Below, piece after piece: positions 19,121 to 28,612 of a stretch of 64,000 bases of DNA. The DNA is from Streptomyces asoensis. GTDB taxonomy: Bacteria; Actinomycetota; Actinomycetes; Streptomycetales; Streptomycetaceae. A program made the position numbers and the translations under genes. Where the stretch lies: positions 62,001 to 126,000 of the forward strand of contig NZ_BNEB01000001.1 of the NCBI RefSeq assembly GCF_016860545.1. Reading direction: 5' to 3'. How positions within the stretch are numbered: position 1 is the first letter of the stretch; each line of letters begins with the position of its first letter. Below the pieces are notes generated by a model. That model did no database searches. It was not told the DNA's origin and worked only from the letters and a program-made list of their open reading frames with translations.

Positions 19121-20548
19121 TCAGGCGCCGAGTTCGCTAACCGCCTGAGCGAACGCGTCACCGCGCTGGTTGTAGTTGACGAACATGTCCATGGAGGCGC
19201 AGGCCGGGGCGAGGAGCACCGTGTCGCCCTCGACGGCCAGGCGCCGGGCCTCCCGGACGGCCGCGAGCATCGCCCCAGTGTCCGTCCGGTCGAGGTCGAC
19301 GACGGGTACTTGCGGGGCGTGTCGCGTCAGGGCTTCGTGGATCAGGGCGCGGTCGGCGCCGATGAGTACCACCGCGCGCAGCCGCTTTGCCGACGCCGCG
19401 ACCAGTTCGTCGAAGGTGGCGCCCTTCGCCAGTCCGCCCGCGATCCAGACGATGGAGTCGTAGGCCGCCAACGAGGCTTGCGCCGCGTGCGTGTTGGTCG
19501 CCTTGGAGTCGTCGACGTAGGCGACACCGTCCACGTCCGCCACGTGGGCGATGCGGTGGGCGTCCGGGGTGAAGGCCCGCAGGCCGTCCCGTACGGCCTT
19601 GGCGGGCACGCCGTAGGCGCGCGCCAGGGCCGCCGCGGCAAGGGCGTTGGCGATGTTGTGCGGGGCCGGCGGGCGGACGTCGGAGACCTCGGCCAGCTCC
19701 TGCGCGTTCTTCTGCCGGTTCTCCACGAAGGCGCGGTCGACCAGGATGCCGTCCACGACACCGAGTTGGGAGGGTGCCGGGGCGCCGAGGGTGAAGCCGA
19801 CGGCGCGGCAGCCCTCCTCGACGTCGGCCTCCCGCACCAGGTCCTCGGTGGCCTTGTCGGCCACGTTGTAGACGCACGCGACCCGATTGCCCTCATAGAC
19901 GCGGCCCTTGTCCTTGGCGTACGCCTCCATGGAGCCGTGCCAGTCGAGGTGGTCGGGGGCGAGGTTGAGGACGGTGGCCGAGTGGGCGCGCAGGGAGGGA
20001 GCCCAGTGCAGCTGGTAGCTGGACAGCTCCACGGCGAGGACGTCGTACGGCTCCTCGCCGAGGACGGCGTCCAGCAGGGAGACGCCGATGTTGCCGACGG
20101 CGGCCGTGCGCAGACCGGCCGCCTCCAGGATCGACGCCAGCATCTGGGTGGTGGTCGTCTTGCCGTTGGTGCCGGTGACGCACAGCCAGGGCGCGGGCTC
20201 GCGGCCGTCCAGTTCCCTGAGCCGCCAGGCGAGTTCGACGTCGCCCCAGACCGGTACGCCGGCCTCGTGGGCCGCGGTGAACAGCGGCTTGTCGGGCTTC
20301 CAGCCCGGCGCCGTGACGACGAGTTCGGTGCCCTCGGGCAGGGTCGCGCCGTCACCGAGGCGCACGGTGACGCCCAGCGCCTCCAGTTCGGCCGCCTGCT
20401 CACGCGCGCGTGCGTCGTCGCCGTCGTTGACGACGGTGACCCTCGCGCCGAGCCCGTGCAGCACCTTGGCCGCCGGGATGCCGGAGACGCCGAGCCCGGC
20501 GACGGTGACGTGCTTGCCCTGCCAGTCGGTCACTTGTCCGCTGCCCAT
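19121..20548 (-). CDS. murD: UDP-MurNAc-L-alanine:D-glutamate ligase
   Basis: 475 residues. Adds D-Glu to UDP-MurNAc-L-Ala with ATP in the cytoplasm. Domains in order: Rossmann-like UDP-binding (VTVAGLGVSGIPAAKVL), ATPase (CVTGTNGKTTTTQM), and C-terminal ligase domain (DDSKATNTHAAQASLAAYD, LLAPACASMDMFVNYNQRGDAF). The ATG at 20548 would overlap mraY by 19 bases. The GTG at 20533 (VTDWQGK) forms a GTGA overlap with the mraY stop, like other junctions here, and may be the true start. Confidence 0.97.
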   Translation of the reverse strand: MGSGQVTDWQGKHVTVAGLGVSGIPAAKVLHGLGARVTVVNDGDDARAREQAAELEALGVTVRLGDGATLPEGTELVVTAPGWKPDKPLFTAAHEAGVPVWGDVELAWRLRELDGREPAPWLCVTGTNGKTTTTQMLASILEAAGLRTAAVGNIGVSLLDAVLGEEPYDVLAVELSSYQLHWAPSLRAHSATVLNLAPDHLDWHGSMEAYAKDKGRVYEGNRVACVYNVADKATEDLVREADVEEGCRAVGFTLGAPAPSQLGVVDGILVDRAFVENRQKNAQELAEVSDVRPPAPHNIANALAAAALARAYGVPAKAVRDGLRAFTPDAHRIAHVADVDGVAYVDDSKATNTHAAQASLAAYDSIVWIAGGLAKGATFDELVAASAKRLRAVVLIGADRALIHEALTRHAPQVPVVDLDRTDTGAMLAAVREARRLAVEGDTVLLAPACASMDMFVNYNQRGDAFAQAVSELGA

Positions 20549-21603
20549 CCCGCGTAGAAGAGGCCCAGTCCGACGATCACGCAGATGCCCTGGATGATCC
20601 AGAAACGGACCACGACCAGGACCTCGGACCAGCCCTTGAGTTCGAAGTGGTGCTGAAGCGGCGCCATCCGGAAGACGCGCTTGCCGGTGAGCTTGAAGGA
20701 GCCGACCTGGATGACGACGGACATCGTGATGAGCACGAACAGGCCGCCGAGCAGGGCGATCAGCAGCTCGGTGCGGGAGCAGATCGCGAGACCGGCGAGT
20801 ACGCCGCCGAGCGCCAGCGAACCGGTGTCACCCATGAAGATCTTGGCCGGCGAGGTGTTCCACCACAGGAAGCCCAGGCAGGCGCCCATCAGCGCGGAGG
20901 CGATGACCGCGAGGTCCAGTGGATCGCGCACCTCGTAGCAGGCGCTGGGGTTGGTCAGGGTCTCGCCGTTGGCGCAGGACTCCTGGAACTGCCAGACGCC
21001 GATGAAGGTGTAGGCGCCGAAGACGAGGACGGAGGCGCCGGTGGCGAGGCCGTCCAGACCGTCCGTCAGGTTCACGCCGTTGGACATCGCGAGGATCATG
21101 AACAGCGCCCAGACCACGAACAGCACCGGGCCGATCGTCCAGCCGAAGTCCGTGATGAACGACAGCTTCGTGGAGGCCGGGGTGTTGCCGCGCGAGTCGG
21201 AGAACTGGAGCGAGAGCACCGCGAAGGCGATACCGACGATCAGCTGGCCGGCCATCTTCGCCTTGGCCCGCAGACCCAGCGAACGGCGCTTGACGATCTT
21301 GATGTAGTCGTCGAGGAAGCCGACCAGGCCCATGCCGCACATCAGGCCGAGCACCAGCAGACCCGAGTACGTCGGCGGCTTGCCGGTGATCACCTTGGAC
21401 AGGAAGTACGCGGCGACCGTCGCGAGGATGAAGGCGATACCGCCCATGGTCGGCGTACCGCGCTTGCTGGCGTGCTCGCGCGGGCCGTCGTCGCGGATGT
21501 ACTGGCCGTAGCCCTTGCGCGCCAGCAGCTTGATCAGCAGCGGCGTTCCGACCAGCGTCAGGAAGAGGCCGATCACACCCGCGAACAGGATCTGATTCAT
21601 CAT
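20530..21603 (-). CDS. mraY: Phospho-MurNAc-pentapeptide translocase MraY
   Basis: 357-residue polytopic enzyme moving phospho-MurNAc-pentapeptide from UDP to undecaprenyl phosphate to give lipid I. Signatures: FLDDYIKI (Mg-binding DD pair), NLTDGLDGLATG, FMGDTGSLALGG and PLQHHFELKGWSE. An internal loop around residues 210-230 (QESCANGETLTNPSACYEVRD) is an actinobacterial feature. The start ATG shares ATGA with the murF stop, so translation is coupled. It is the target of several nucleoside antibiotics. Confidence 0.98.
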   Translation of the reverse strand: MMNQILFAGVIGLFLTLVGTPLLIKLLARKGYGQYIRDDGPREHASKRGTPTMGGIAFILATVAAYFLSKVITGKPPTYSGLLVLGLMCGMGLVGFLDDYIKIVKRRSLGLRAKAKMAGQLIVGIAFAVLSLQFSDSRGNTPASTKLSFITDFGWTIGPVLFVVWALFMILAMSNGVNLTDGLDGLATGASVLVFGAYTFIGVWQFQESCANGETLTNPSACYEVRDPLDLAVIASALMGACLGFLWWNTSPAKIFMGDTGSLALGGVLAGLAICSRTELLIALLGGLFVLITMSVVIQVGSFKLTGKRVFRMAPLQHHFELKGWSEVLVVVRFWIIQGICVIVGLGLFYAGWAADK

Positions 21604-23015
21604 CGGGCGACGCCCTCACCCTCGGTGCCGGTCGCGAGCAGCGCCTGCGCGACACTCTCGAGGCCGACCGAACGGGACGCCTTCACGAGCACGACGTCCC
21701 CCGGGCGCAACTCGCTGCGCAACAGGTCGACCGCCGCCTGTGCGTCGGACACGTGCACCGACTCCTCACCCCACGAACCCTCGTTATATGCGCCCAGTTG
21801 CAGCCAGGCGGCTTCCCTGCCCCCGACCGCGACGAGCTTGCCGACATTGAGCCGGACGGCGAGCCGTCCGACCGCGTCGTGCTCGGCGAGCGCCTCGTCC
21901 CCGAGCTCGGCCATCTTGCCGAGCACCGCCCAGGTCCGCCGCCCCTTGCCCATGGCCACGAGCGCGCGCAGGGCGGCTCGCATGGACTCGGGGTTCGCGT
22001 TGTAGGCGTCGTTGACGATCGTCACGCCGTCCGGGCGCTCGGTGACCTCCATCCGCCAGCGGGAGAGGGAGCCCGCCTCGGAGAGCGCGGTGGCGATCTC
22101 TTCCGCGGACATGCCCAGCTCATGGGCGACGGCGGCCGCTGCGAGCGCGTTCGACACGTGGTGCTCACCGTACAGGCGCATGGTCACGTCGCTGCACCCG
22201 GAGGGTGTGTGAAGGCTGAAGGAAGGCTGTCCGCTGTCCGTGAGTCGCACGTTCTCGGCCCGAACGTCCGCTTCGCCGGACTCTCCGAAAAAGACCACCT
22301 TCGCCTTCGTACGGGAGGCCATGGCCCGCACCAGCGGGTCGTCGGCGTTGAGGATCGCCGCGCCGCCCTCGTCGGCCGCGGGCAGGCTCTCGACGAGCTC
22401 GCCCTTTGCCTGTGCGATCTGTTCGCGGCCGCCGAACTCGCCGATGTGGGCGGTGCCGACGTTGAGGACGAGGCCGATCTTCGGGGGCGTCAGATCGGCG
22501 AGGTAGCGGATGTGGCCGATGCCGCGGGCGCCCATCTCGAGCACGAGGAACTTCGTCTCCTCGGTCGCGGACAGGGCGGTCAGCGGCAGTCCGATCTCGT
22601 TGTTGAGCGAACCCGGCGTGAACACGGTGGGCGCCTTGCGCCGCAGGACCTGCGCGATGAGGTCCTTGGTGCTGGTCTTGCCGGCCGAGCCGGTGAGCGC
22701 GACGAGGGTCGCGCCGAGCTTGTGCACGACATGCCGGGCCAGTGCGCCGATCGCCGTCTGGACGTCGTCCACGACGATCGCGGGGACGCCGACGGGGCGT
22801 GCGGCCAGTACGGCCGCCGCGCCCGCCTCGACGACCTGGGCCGCGTAGTCGTGGCCGTCCACGCGTTCGCCGACGAAGGCGACGAAGAGGGCGCCGGGCA
22901 CCACGTCACGTGAGTCCCGGACGACGGGTCCGGTGACCTGCGCGGACGGATCCGGTATGTCGTGCGTCTGCCCGCCGACGACTGCTGCGATCTCGGCGAG
23001 GGAGAGGGCGATCAC
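21600..23015 (-). CDS. murF: UDP-MurNAc-tripeptide D-Ala-D-Ala ligase
   Basis: 471 residues. Completes the UDP-MurNAc-pentapeptide by adding D-Ala-D-Ala. ALTGSAGKTSTKDLIAQVL is the ATP loop, LEMGARGIGHIRYL and NDAYNANPESMRAAL are Mur-ligase landmarks, and KASRSVGLESV ends the fold. I start at GTG 23015 (VIALSLAEIAAVVGG), with AGGGA seven bases upstream and four bases after the murE stop; the open frame further upstream is the antisense-like shadow of murE. Confidence 0.97.
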   Translation of the reverse strand: MIALSLAEIAAVVGGQTHDIPDPSAQVTGPVVRDSRDVVPGALFVAFVGERVDGHDYAAQVVEAGAAAVLAARPVGVPAIVVDDVQTAIGALARHVVHKLGATLVALTGSAGKTSTKDLIAQVLRRKAPTVFTPGSLNNEIGLPLTALSATEETKFLVLEMGARGIGHIRYLADLTPPKIGLVLNVGTAHIGEFGGREQIAQAKGELVESLPAADEGGAAILNADDPLVRAMASRTKAKVVFFGESGEADVRAENVRLTDSGQPSFSLHTPSGCSDVTMRLYGEHHVSNALAAAAVAHELGMSAEEIATALSEAGSLSRWRMEVTERPDGVTIVNDAYNANPESMRAALRALVAMGKGRRTWAVLGKMAELGDEALAEHDAVGRLAVRLNVGKLVAVGGREAAWLQLGAYNEGSWGEESVHVSDAQAAVDLLRSELRPGDVVLVKASRSVGLESVAQALLATGTEGEGVAR

Positions 23016-23019
23016 AAGT

Positions 23020-24696
23020 TCATCCCTGGGTCTGCTCGATGGCTTCGCGAAGCACCTGGCGGTCGTCGAACGGACGGACCACTCCGGCGATGTCCTGGCC
23101 CTGCTCATGGCCCTTGCCCGCGACCAGCACGGTGTCCCCGGCGTGCGCGCGGGCGACGACCGCGGCGATCGCGGCGGCCCGCTCCTCGAACAGCAGGACC
23201 TCACCGCGCTCGTGGGCGGGTACGGACGCCGCCCCTTCGAGCATGGTCGCGAGGATCGCGAGGGGGTCCTCGGAGCGGGGGTTGTCGGAGGTCAGCACGG
23301 CGGTGTCGGCGAGCCGGGCGGCGGCGGCGCCCATCGGCGCCCGCTTGGTGCGGTCCCGGTCGCCGCCGCACCCGAGGACGACGTGCAGCCGCCCCTTGGT
23401 GACCTTGCGCAGCGCCCTGAGGACCGACTCGACGGCGTCCGTCTTGTGGGCGTAGTCGACGACCGCGAGGTAGGGCTGCCCGGCGTCCACGCGCTCCAGC
23501 CGGCCCGGCACACCCGGCACGGCGGCCACACCGTCGGCGGCGGTGCGCGGGTCGATGCCCGCGACGGCCAGGGAGACGATCGCGGCGAGGGTGTTGGCCA
23601 CGTTGAAGGAGCCCGGCAGCGGCGCCCTGGCCGCGACCCGCACCCCGTCGGGGCCCACGACGGTGAACGTCGAGTCCATCGGGCCGACCTCGACGTCGAC
23701 GGCCCGCCAGTCGGCGTCCGGGTGGCCCTCGGCGGAGAACGTGACGACGGGGACCTCCGCCTCCCGCACGAGCCGGCGGCCGTACTCGTCGTCGAAGTTG
23801 ACCACGCCGAGTTTGCTGCGTTCCCGGGTGAACAGCTGCGCCTTGGCCTGGAAGTAGTCCTCCATGCCGGAGTGGAACTCCATGTGCTCCGGGCTGAGGT
23901 TGTTGAAGACGGCGACGTCGAAGACGCAGCCGTCGACCCGGCCGAGGACCAGCGCGTGGCTGGACACCTCCATGGTGACCGCCTCGACACCGCGCTCGCG
24001 CATCACCGCGAACAGCGCCTGGAGGTCGGTGGCTTCGGGGGTGGTGCGCTCGGACTTGATGCGCTCGTCGCCGATGCGCGTCTCCACGGTGCCGATGAGG
24101 CCGGTGGACCTCACGGGCTTGAGGCCGCCCTCGACGAGATAGGCCGTGGTCGTCTTGCCCGAGGTGCCGGTGATCCCGATCTGGAGCAGGTCGCGTCCGG
24201 GACGTCCGTAGATGGTGGCCGCCAGTTCGCCCATCCGACCGCGCGGGTCGTCGGCCACCAGCACCGGCAGGCCGGTCGCGGCGGCGCGTCCGGCGCCGCC
24301 GGGGTCGGTCAGCACGGCGACCGCGCCCAGGCCGGCGGCCTGCGTCACGAAGTCGGCGCCGTGCAGTCGGGCGCCGGGGAGCGCGGCGTACAGGTCGCCG
24401 GGGCGGACCGCGCGCGAGTCGTGGGTGATGCCCGTGACCTCGACGGCGGCGCTCTCCGGCTGCTCGGTCCCCAGCTGATCGGCGAGCTCCGCGAGGGGTG
24501 TTGCGCGGACTCGGGCCGGTCGCGGCGGTCCCGGATATGTCACGGAAGCGCCCTTCTGGGTGGTTTGGGACTGATCAGCGTGTGGCACGGCGGTGAGCGT
24601 ACCGGGCGTACCCGCCTGCGGGCGAAGCGAGGGCGGGGACGCGGGCGACGTCGCGGGCGGTGCGGGGGTCCCGGGGTCGGGAGTGATCATGGTCAC
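23020..24696 (-). CDS. murE: UDP-MurNAc-dipeptide:diaminopimelate ligase
   Basis: Up to 558 residues. Adds diaminopimelate (LL-DAP in Streptomyces) as the third stem residue. GITGTSGKTTTAYLVE is the ATP loop, TTPEATDLQ and EVSSHAL follow, and TSDNPRSEDP is the DNPR motif of DAP-type MurE. Two starts are plausible. GTG 24696 has AGGA eight bases upstream and gives a ~50-residue Pro/Thr-rich extension. GTG 24543 (VTYPGPPRP) has a stronger AGAAGGG at seven bases and would give 507 residues, closer to the family. The extension looks unstructured, so the shorter form is a serious alternative. Confidence 0.96.
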   Translation of the reverse strand: MTMITPDPGTPAPPATSPASPPSLRPQAGTPGTLTAVPHADQSQTTQKGASVTYPGPPRPARVRATPLAELADQLGTEQPESAAVEVTGITHDSRAVRPGDLYAALPGARLHGADFVTQAAGLGAVAVLTDPGGAGRAAATGLPVLVADDPRGRMGELAATIYGRPGRDLLQIGITGTSGKTTTAYLVEGGLKPVRSTGLIGTVETRIGDERIKSERTTPEATDLQALFAVMRERGVEAVTMEVSSHALVLGRVDGCVFDVAVFNNLSPEHMEFHSGMEDYFQAKAQLFTRERSKLGVVNFDDEYGRRLVREAEVPVVTFSAEGHPDADWRAVDVEVGPMDSTFTVVGPDGVRVAARAPLPGSFNVANTLAAIVSLAVAGIDPRTAADGVAAVPGVPGRLERVDAGQPYLAVVDYAHKTDAVESVLRALRKVTKGRLHVVLGCGGDRDRTKRAPMGAAAARLADTAVLTSDNPRSEDPLAILATMLEGAASVPAHERGEVLLFEERAAAIAAVVARAHAGDTVLVAGKGHEQGQDIAGVVRPFDDRQVLREAIEQTQG

Positions 24697-24798
24697 GGGC
24701 TGGTTCCTGGCTTGTTCGGCGCTGAACAGTGACGGGTCGCGGGGTCGGGGGCGGGCGGGTGCGGGACGTGCGCGGGAGGGTCGGGAGGGTCGGGAGGG

Positions 24799-26760
24799 TC
24801 AGGGGGTGAAGGAGACCGGGAGGCTGGCGGGCTTCGCGCCGGTCGGCGGGACCTGGAGGGTCTTCAGGGCGAACTCCATGACCTGCTTGAAGACGGGACC
24901 GCAGATCTGGCCGCCGAAGTAGCTGCCCTGGGTGGCGTTCTGGATGGCGCAGTACACGGTGACCCGGGGGTTGTCGGCGGGCGCGAACCCGGCGAACGAC
25001 GAGGTGTAGCCCTTGTACGTGCCGGTGGCCGGATCCACCCGGTTGGCGGTACCTGTCTTGCCCGCGACGCGGTAGCCCGGGATACGCGCCTTGGCGCCCG
25101 TGCCCTCCTGGTCGTCCACCACCGACTCCAGCATCTGGGCGAGGGTCTTCGCCGTCTTCTGGCTGACCACACGGGTTCTGGCGGGCGCCTCGGCGGGGGT
25201 GAAGCGTCCGTCCGGCCCCTTGGTGCCGCGCACCAGGGTGGGCGCGACCCGGACCCCGCCGTTGGCGATCGTCGAGTACACGGAGGCCGCCTGGAGCGCG
25301 TTCAGGGACATGCCCTGGCCGAAAGGGATCGTGTACTGCTGCGAGGTCGACCACTTGCCGGGCGGGGCCAGGATGCCGCTCGTCTCGCCGGGGAAACCGA
25401 GTCCGGTCTGGCTGCCGATGCCGAACTTGCGCAGGTAGGAGTAGAGCACCCGGTTGGCCGCGGTCTGCGTCTTGCCGAGCTGGCCGGTGGCGAGGATGGT
25501 GCCGATGTTGCTGGACTTGGCGAGCACGCCGTTGAGCGTGAGGTACCAGGTGGCGTGGTCGATGTCGTCCTGGAAGAGCCGGTCGCCGCGGTGCAGCCGG
25601 TTGGGCACCGTGACGTGCGTCAGCGGTGTGGCGGCGTTCTCCTCCAGCACGGCCGCCATCGACATGACCTTGGCCGTGGAGCCGGGCTCGTAGGCGTCCT
25701 GGACGGACGCGTTGCCCATGGCCGCCGAGTCGGCCCGCGTGAGGTCGTTGGGGTCGAAACCGGGCGAGTTGGCCATCGCGAGGATCTCGCCGGTGCGGTT
25801 GTCCTGGACGATGACGTAACCGCGGTCCGCCCGGGACTCCTTCACCTGGTCGGTGATGGCGTTCTGCGCGGCCCACTGGATGTCGCGGTCGATCGTCAGC
25901 TCGACGTCGGAACCGGCCACGGCGGGGGTCTCGGTGGAGCCCACGGTGGGCACCTGACGGCCGCCGGACTGGGCGTAGCGGATCTTGCCGTCCTTGCCGG
26001 ACAGCGTCGCGTTCAGCTGCTGCTCGATCCCGCCGCCGCCCTTGCCGTCGGCGTTGACCCAGCCCAGTATCCCGGCGGCGAGGTTCCCGTTGGGGTACAC
26101 GCGCTTGCTGCTGGGGACGGAGAAGACGCCGGCCAGGACGTTGACCGTGGACTTGTCCGTCTCCGACTTGGCGGACAGGGCGGCCCTCAGGTCCTTGATC
26201 TGCTTCCAGACCTGCGGGGTCTGCCGGCCGGCGAGCCTGACGTAGCGCAGGCTCGCGTCCGCCGGCCGCAGTTTCCTGACGAGCGCCGCCTGGTCCTGGC
26301 CCAGGATCGGCGCGAGGAGCGCGGCCGCCTGCTCGGGACCGTCGCCGACCTTCAGCTGCTCACGGGTGAACATCGTGGGGTCGGCCGTGATGTCGTAGGC
26401 GTCCACGCTGCTCGCGAAGGCCACCCCGGTGCGGTCGGTGATCTCGCCGCGTTCGGCGGTCAGCACCTGGCCGACGTACCGGTTCTGCTCGGCCTTGGCC
26501 GCGTAGGTGCTCGCGTCGACGGCCTGCACCTGGAGGAGGCGGACCACGAAGGCGATCAGCACCAGCGCCAGCGCGAGTCCGACCATCCGCAGGCGGGGCC
26601 GGGGGCTGCCGAGCCGCAGGACGCGCGGGGCGGGGCGCGGGGCGGACGCGGCGGGACGGGCGCCGGGGCCCGGGCGCCGCTGGGCGGAGGCGGGGCGGGA
26701 GGGCCGGGCGGGGCCCGGTACGCGCCGGCGCGGCGGTTCCCTGTCGGACACTTCCGTCAC
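24799..26760 (-). CDS. ftsI: Septal penicillin-binding protein FtsI (PBP3)
   Basis: 653-residue class B PBP, the DD-transpeptidase that cross-links septal peptidoglycan with FtsW. A Pro/Arg-rich cytoplasmic start (residues 1-55) precedes one membrane helix (about 58-78). A PBP dimer domain follows, then the penicillin-binding domain with active-site EPGSTAKVMS (STAK serine), SSNIGT (SxN) and AGKTGTANRV (KTG). GTG start in a GTGA overlap with the ftsL stop. The gap to murE contains a Gly/Arg-rich stretch but no clear gene. Confidence 0.98.
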   Translation of the reverse strand: MTEVSDREPPRRRVPGPARPSRPASAQRRPGPGARPAASAPRPAPRVLRLGSPRPRLRMVGLALALVLIAFVVRLLQVQAVDASTYAAKAEQNRYVGQVLTAERGEITDRTGVAFASSVDAYDITADPTMFTREQLKVGDGPEQAAALLAPILGQDQAALVRKLRPADASLRYVRLAGRQTPQVWKQIKDLRAALSAKSETDKSTVNVLAGVFSVPSSKRVYPNGNLAAGILGWVNADGKGGGGIEQQLNATLSGKDGKIRYAQSGGRQVPTVGSTETPAVAGSDVELTIDRDIQWAAQNAITDQVKESRADRGYVIVQDNRTGEILAMANSPGFDPNDLTRADSAAMGNASVQDAYEPGSTAKVMSMAAVLEENAATPLTHVTVPNRLHRGDRLFQDDIDHATWYLTLNGVLAKSSNIGTILATGQLGKTQTAANRVLYSYLRKFGIGSQTGLGFPGETSGILAPPGKWSTSQQYTIPFGQGMSLNALQAASVYSTIANGGVRVAPTLVRGTKGPDGRFTPAEAPARTRVVSQKTAKTLAQMLESVVDDQEGTGAKARIPGYRVAGKTGTANRVDPATGTYKGYTSSFAGFAPADNPRVTVYCAIQNATQGSYFGGQICGPVFKQVMEFALKTLQVPPTGAKPASLPVSFTP

Positions 26761-27287
26761 CTGCCGGGGGTCTCGGGGATGGCTTCGGTCGGGGCGGCGC
26801 TCGGGGCGGGGGTGCCGCCCGGGATGTTCGGCGCGGGCGCCGCGGGCGACGGTGTCCCGGTCGTCCGGGGGAGCGCGATGGCCTCGGGAGGGCGGACGGC
26901 GGGCTCTTCGTCGGCGGCGCGCGGGGCGGCGGCCGAGGGGACACCCTTCACGGTGCCGTCGGGGTTCAGGAAGGCCGGGTCCCCGCCGGGCACCATGCCG
27001 AGTTCGCGGGCGCGGCGCTGGAGGGCGTCGGGGGCGGAGTAGGAGTCGATGTCCCGCTGGAGCGCCTGCTGCTCGTCGGTGAGGCTCTTGGTGTCCTTCT
27101 GGAGGTCGTCCTTCTTGAACGAGCCCTCGCTGAGCGCGGAGTTCAGCACGAGGAGTCCGATCAGTCCGCCTCCCAGGAGGAGGACGACCAGGAGGACGAA
27201 CGGCGTGCGGGCCGCCTGCCGCGGGCCGGACGGGAAGAGCCGCGCGAGCCGGGCGGCCCTCCCCTTCAGTTCGGGTTTCCTACTCAC
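26757..27287 (-). CDS. ftsL: FtsL-type septum-formation protein
   Basis: 176 residues. One membrane helix (about residues 29-50, FVLLVVLLLGGGLIGLLVLNSAL) is followed by a short periplasmic coiled coil (LQKDTKSLTDEQQALQRDIDSYSAPDALQ) and a Pro/Ala-rich tail. Size, topology and place between rsmH and ftsI identify FtsL, whose sequence is otherwise poorly conserved. It forms a coiled coil with DivIC and activates FtsWI. GTG start, and the stop overlaps ftsI. Confidence 0.92.
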   Translation of the reverse strand: MSRKPELKGRAARLARLFPSGPRQAARTPFVLLVVLLLGGGLIGLLVLNSALSEGSFKKDDLQKDTKSLTDEQQALQRDIDSYSAPDALQRRARELGMVPGGDPAFLNPDGTVKGVPSAAAPRAADEEPAVRPPEAIALPRTTGTPSPAAPAPNIPGGTPAPSAAPTEAIPETPGR

Positions 27288-27332
27288 TCGCCCTCCCCCT
27301 GGCCGGCATTCCGCACCCTCGGCTCACGCCCG

Positions 27333-28289
27333 TCATTCGATGGACTCCCTGATCCGCTCGGCCCCGCGCAGACGCGCCGGGGCGGCCCGCCGGTTCTCGG
27401 CGACCTCTTCCTCGGTGGGAAGTTCGGCACCGCGGGTGAGCAGCTTGAGCCGGGGCTGGTAGCGCTCGGGGACGACCGGCAGCCCGGGCGGCGCCGTGGT
27501 GGCGGCGCCGGCCGCGAACACCTGCTTGACCAGCCGGTCCTCGAGCGAGTGGTACGACAGGACGGCGATCCGCCCGCCGACGTCGATCGCCTCGACGGCG
27601 GCCGGGACGGCCCGCTCCAGGACGGAGAGTTCGCCGTTGACCTCGATGCGCAGCGCCTGGAAGGTGCGCTTGGCCGGGTTGCCGCCGGTGCGCTTGGCGG
27701 CCTGCGGAAGCGCGTCGCGGATCAGCTCCACCAGCCGGGCGCTGTTGGTGAACGGTTCCTTGTCGCGCTCGCGCACGACCGCGGAGACGATCCGCTTGGC
27801 CTGCTTCTCCTCGCCGTAGGCCCGCAGGATCCGTACGAGCTCACCGGGCGGGTAGGTGTTGAGGACCTCGGCGGCGCTGACACCGGTCGTCTGGTCCATC
27901 CGCATGTCCAGCGGGGCGTCCTGGGCGTAGGCGAAGCCGCGGTCGGCCTCGTCGAGCTGCATCGAGGAGACGCCCAGGTCGAACAGGACGCCCTGCACGC
28001 GCGCGATGCCGAGCCGGTCCAGTACCTCGGGGAGCTCGTCGTAGACGGCGTGCACGAGGGTGGCGCGTTCGCCGAACGGGGCCAGGCGCTCACCGGACAG
28101 GCGCAGCGCCTCCTTGTCCCGGTCGAGGGCGACGAGCCGCGCCTCGGGGAACCGGGTGAGCAGGGCCTCGCTGTGGCCGCCGAGGCCGAGGGTGCAGTCG
28201 ACGACCACCGAGCCCGGCCGCTGGAGGGCGGGGGCCAACAGGTCCAGGCACCGCTGGAGCATCACCGGGACGTGTCGACTGTGACTCAA
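27333..28289 (-). CDS. rsmH: 16S rRNA m4C1402 methyltransferase
   Basis: 318 residues (MraW). SAM-dependent N4 methylation of C1402 in 16S rRNA. Signatures: [29 protein letters not shown] (SAM loop), [32 protein letters not shown] in separate stretches, and [12 protein letters not shown] near the C-terminus. The start must be TTG at 28289: an in-frame stop lies five codons upstream, and HVPVM is conserved at the N-terminus. GAGAGGG precedes it. It is the first gene of the dcw transcript, about 150 bases from the predicted start point. Confidence 0.97.
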   Translation of the reverse strand: MSHSRHVPVMLQRCLDLLAPALQRPGSVVVDCTLGLGGHSEALLTRFPEARLVALDRDKEALRLSGERLAPFGERATLVHAVYDELPEVLDRLGIARVQGVLFDLGVSSMQLDEADRGFAYAQDAPLDMRMDQTTGVSAAEVLNTYPPGELVRILRAYGEEKQAKRIVSAVVRERDKEPFTNSARLVELIRDALPQAAKRTGGNPAKRTFQALRIEVNGELSVLERAVPAAVEAIDVGGRIAVLSYHSLEDRLVKQVFAAGAATTAPPGLPVVPERYQPRLKLLTRGAELPTEEEVAENRRAAPARLRGAERIRESIE

Positions 28290-28444
28290 GGGGCCCTCTC
28301 AGGTGCGGCGGGTGTACGCACCGCCGGGTCCCCGCCCCCTACCCGAAGGGAAGGCCTCCCGGCGCCGCGGGGAGATCTCGGCGCCGGGCCGGGGTCTCAC
28401 GGGTTTCAGTCCAGCAGGGAGATCGTCGCCTCCCGCTTCGCGTC

Positions 28445-28472
28445 ACTTTAGTCCACGCCGTCTCGCGGTCAA
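28445..28472 (-). promoter_or_regulatory. Predicted promoter of the dcw cluster (rsmH)
   Basis: On the minus strand TTGACC (28472-28467), a 16-base spacer, then TAAAGT (28450-28445) fits the principal sigma consensus well. Transcription would begin near 28437, leaving a ~150-base GC-rich leader with several self-complementary stretches. The rest of the 28290-28612 gap shows no gene. Confidence 0.65.
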
Positions 28473-28560
28473 TCAACCGGCCTGCGCGGCGCGGCCCGGC
28501 GGGACTCCCCCGCCGCGCGGCCTGTGGCTTACCTCACAAAGAGCACGTGATGACACTCTT

Positions 28561-28587
28561 TTTCCGGTCCCCCAGGAGGACCGGAAA
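28561..28587. promoter_or_regulatory. Hairpin exposing AGGAGG before the carbonic anhydrase gene
   Basis: TTTCCGGTCC (28561-28570) and GGACCGGAAA (28578-28587) form a perfect 10-bp stem. AGGAGG spans the loop and stem edge (28574-28579). It lies just upstream of the candidate starts at 28592 (GTG) and 28613 (ATG), so it may tune translation or be an upstream attenuating hairpin. Confidence 0.45.
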
Positions 28588-28612
28588 GGGCGTGACCAGT
28601 ACCGTCATAGGT

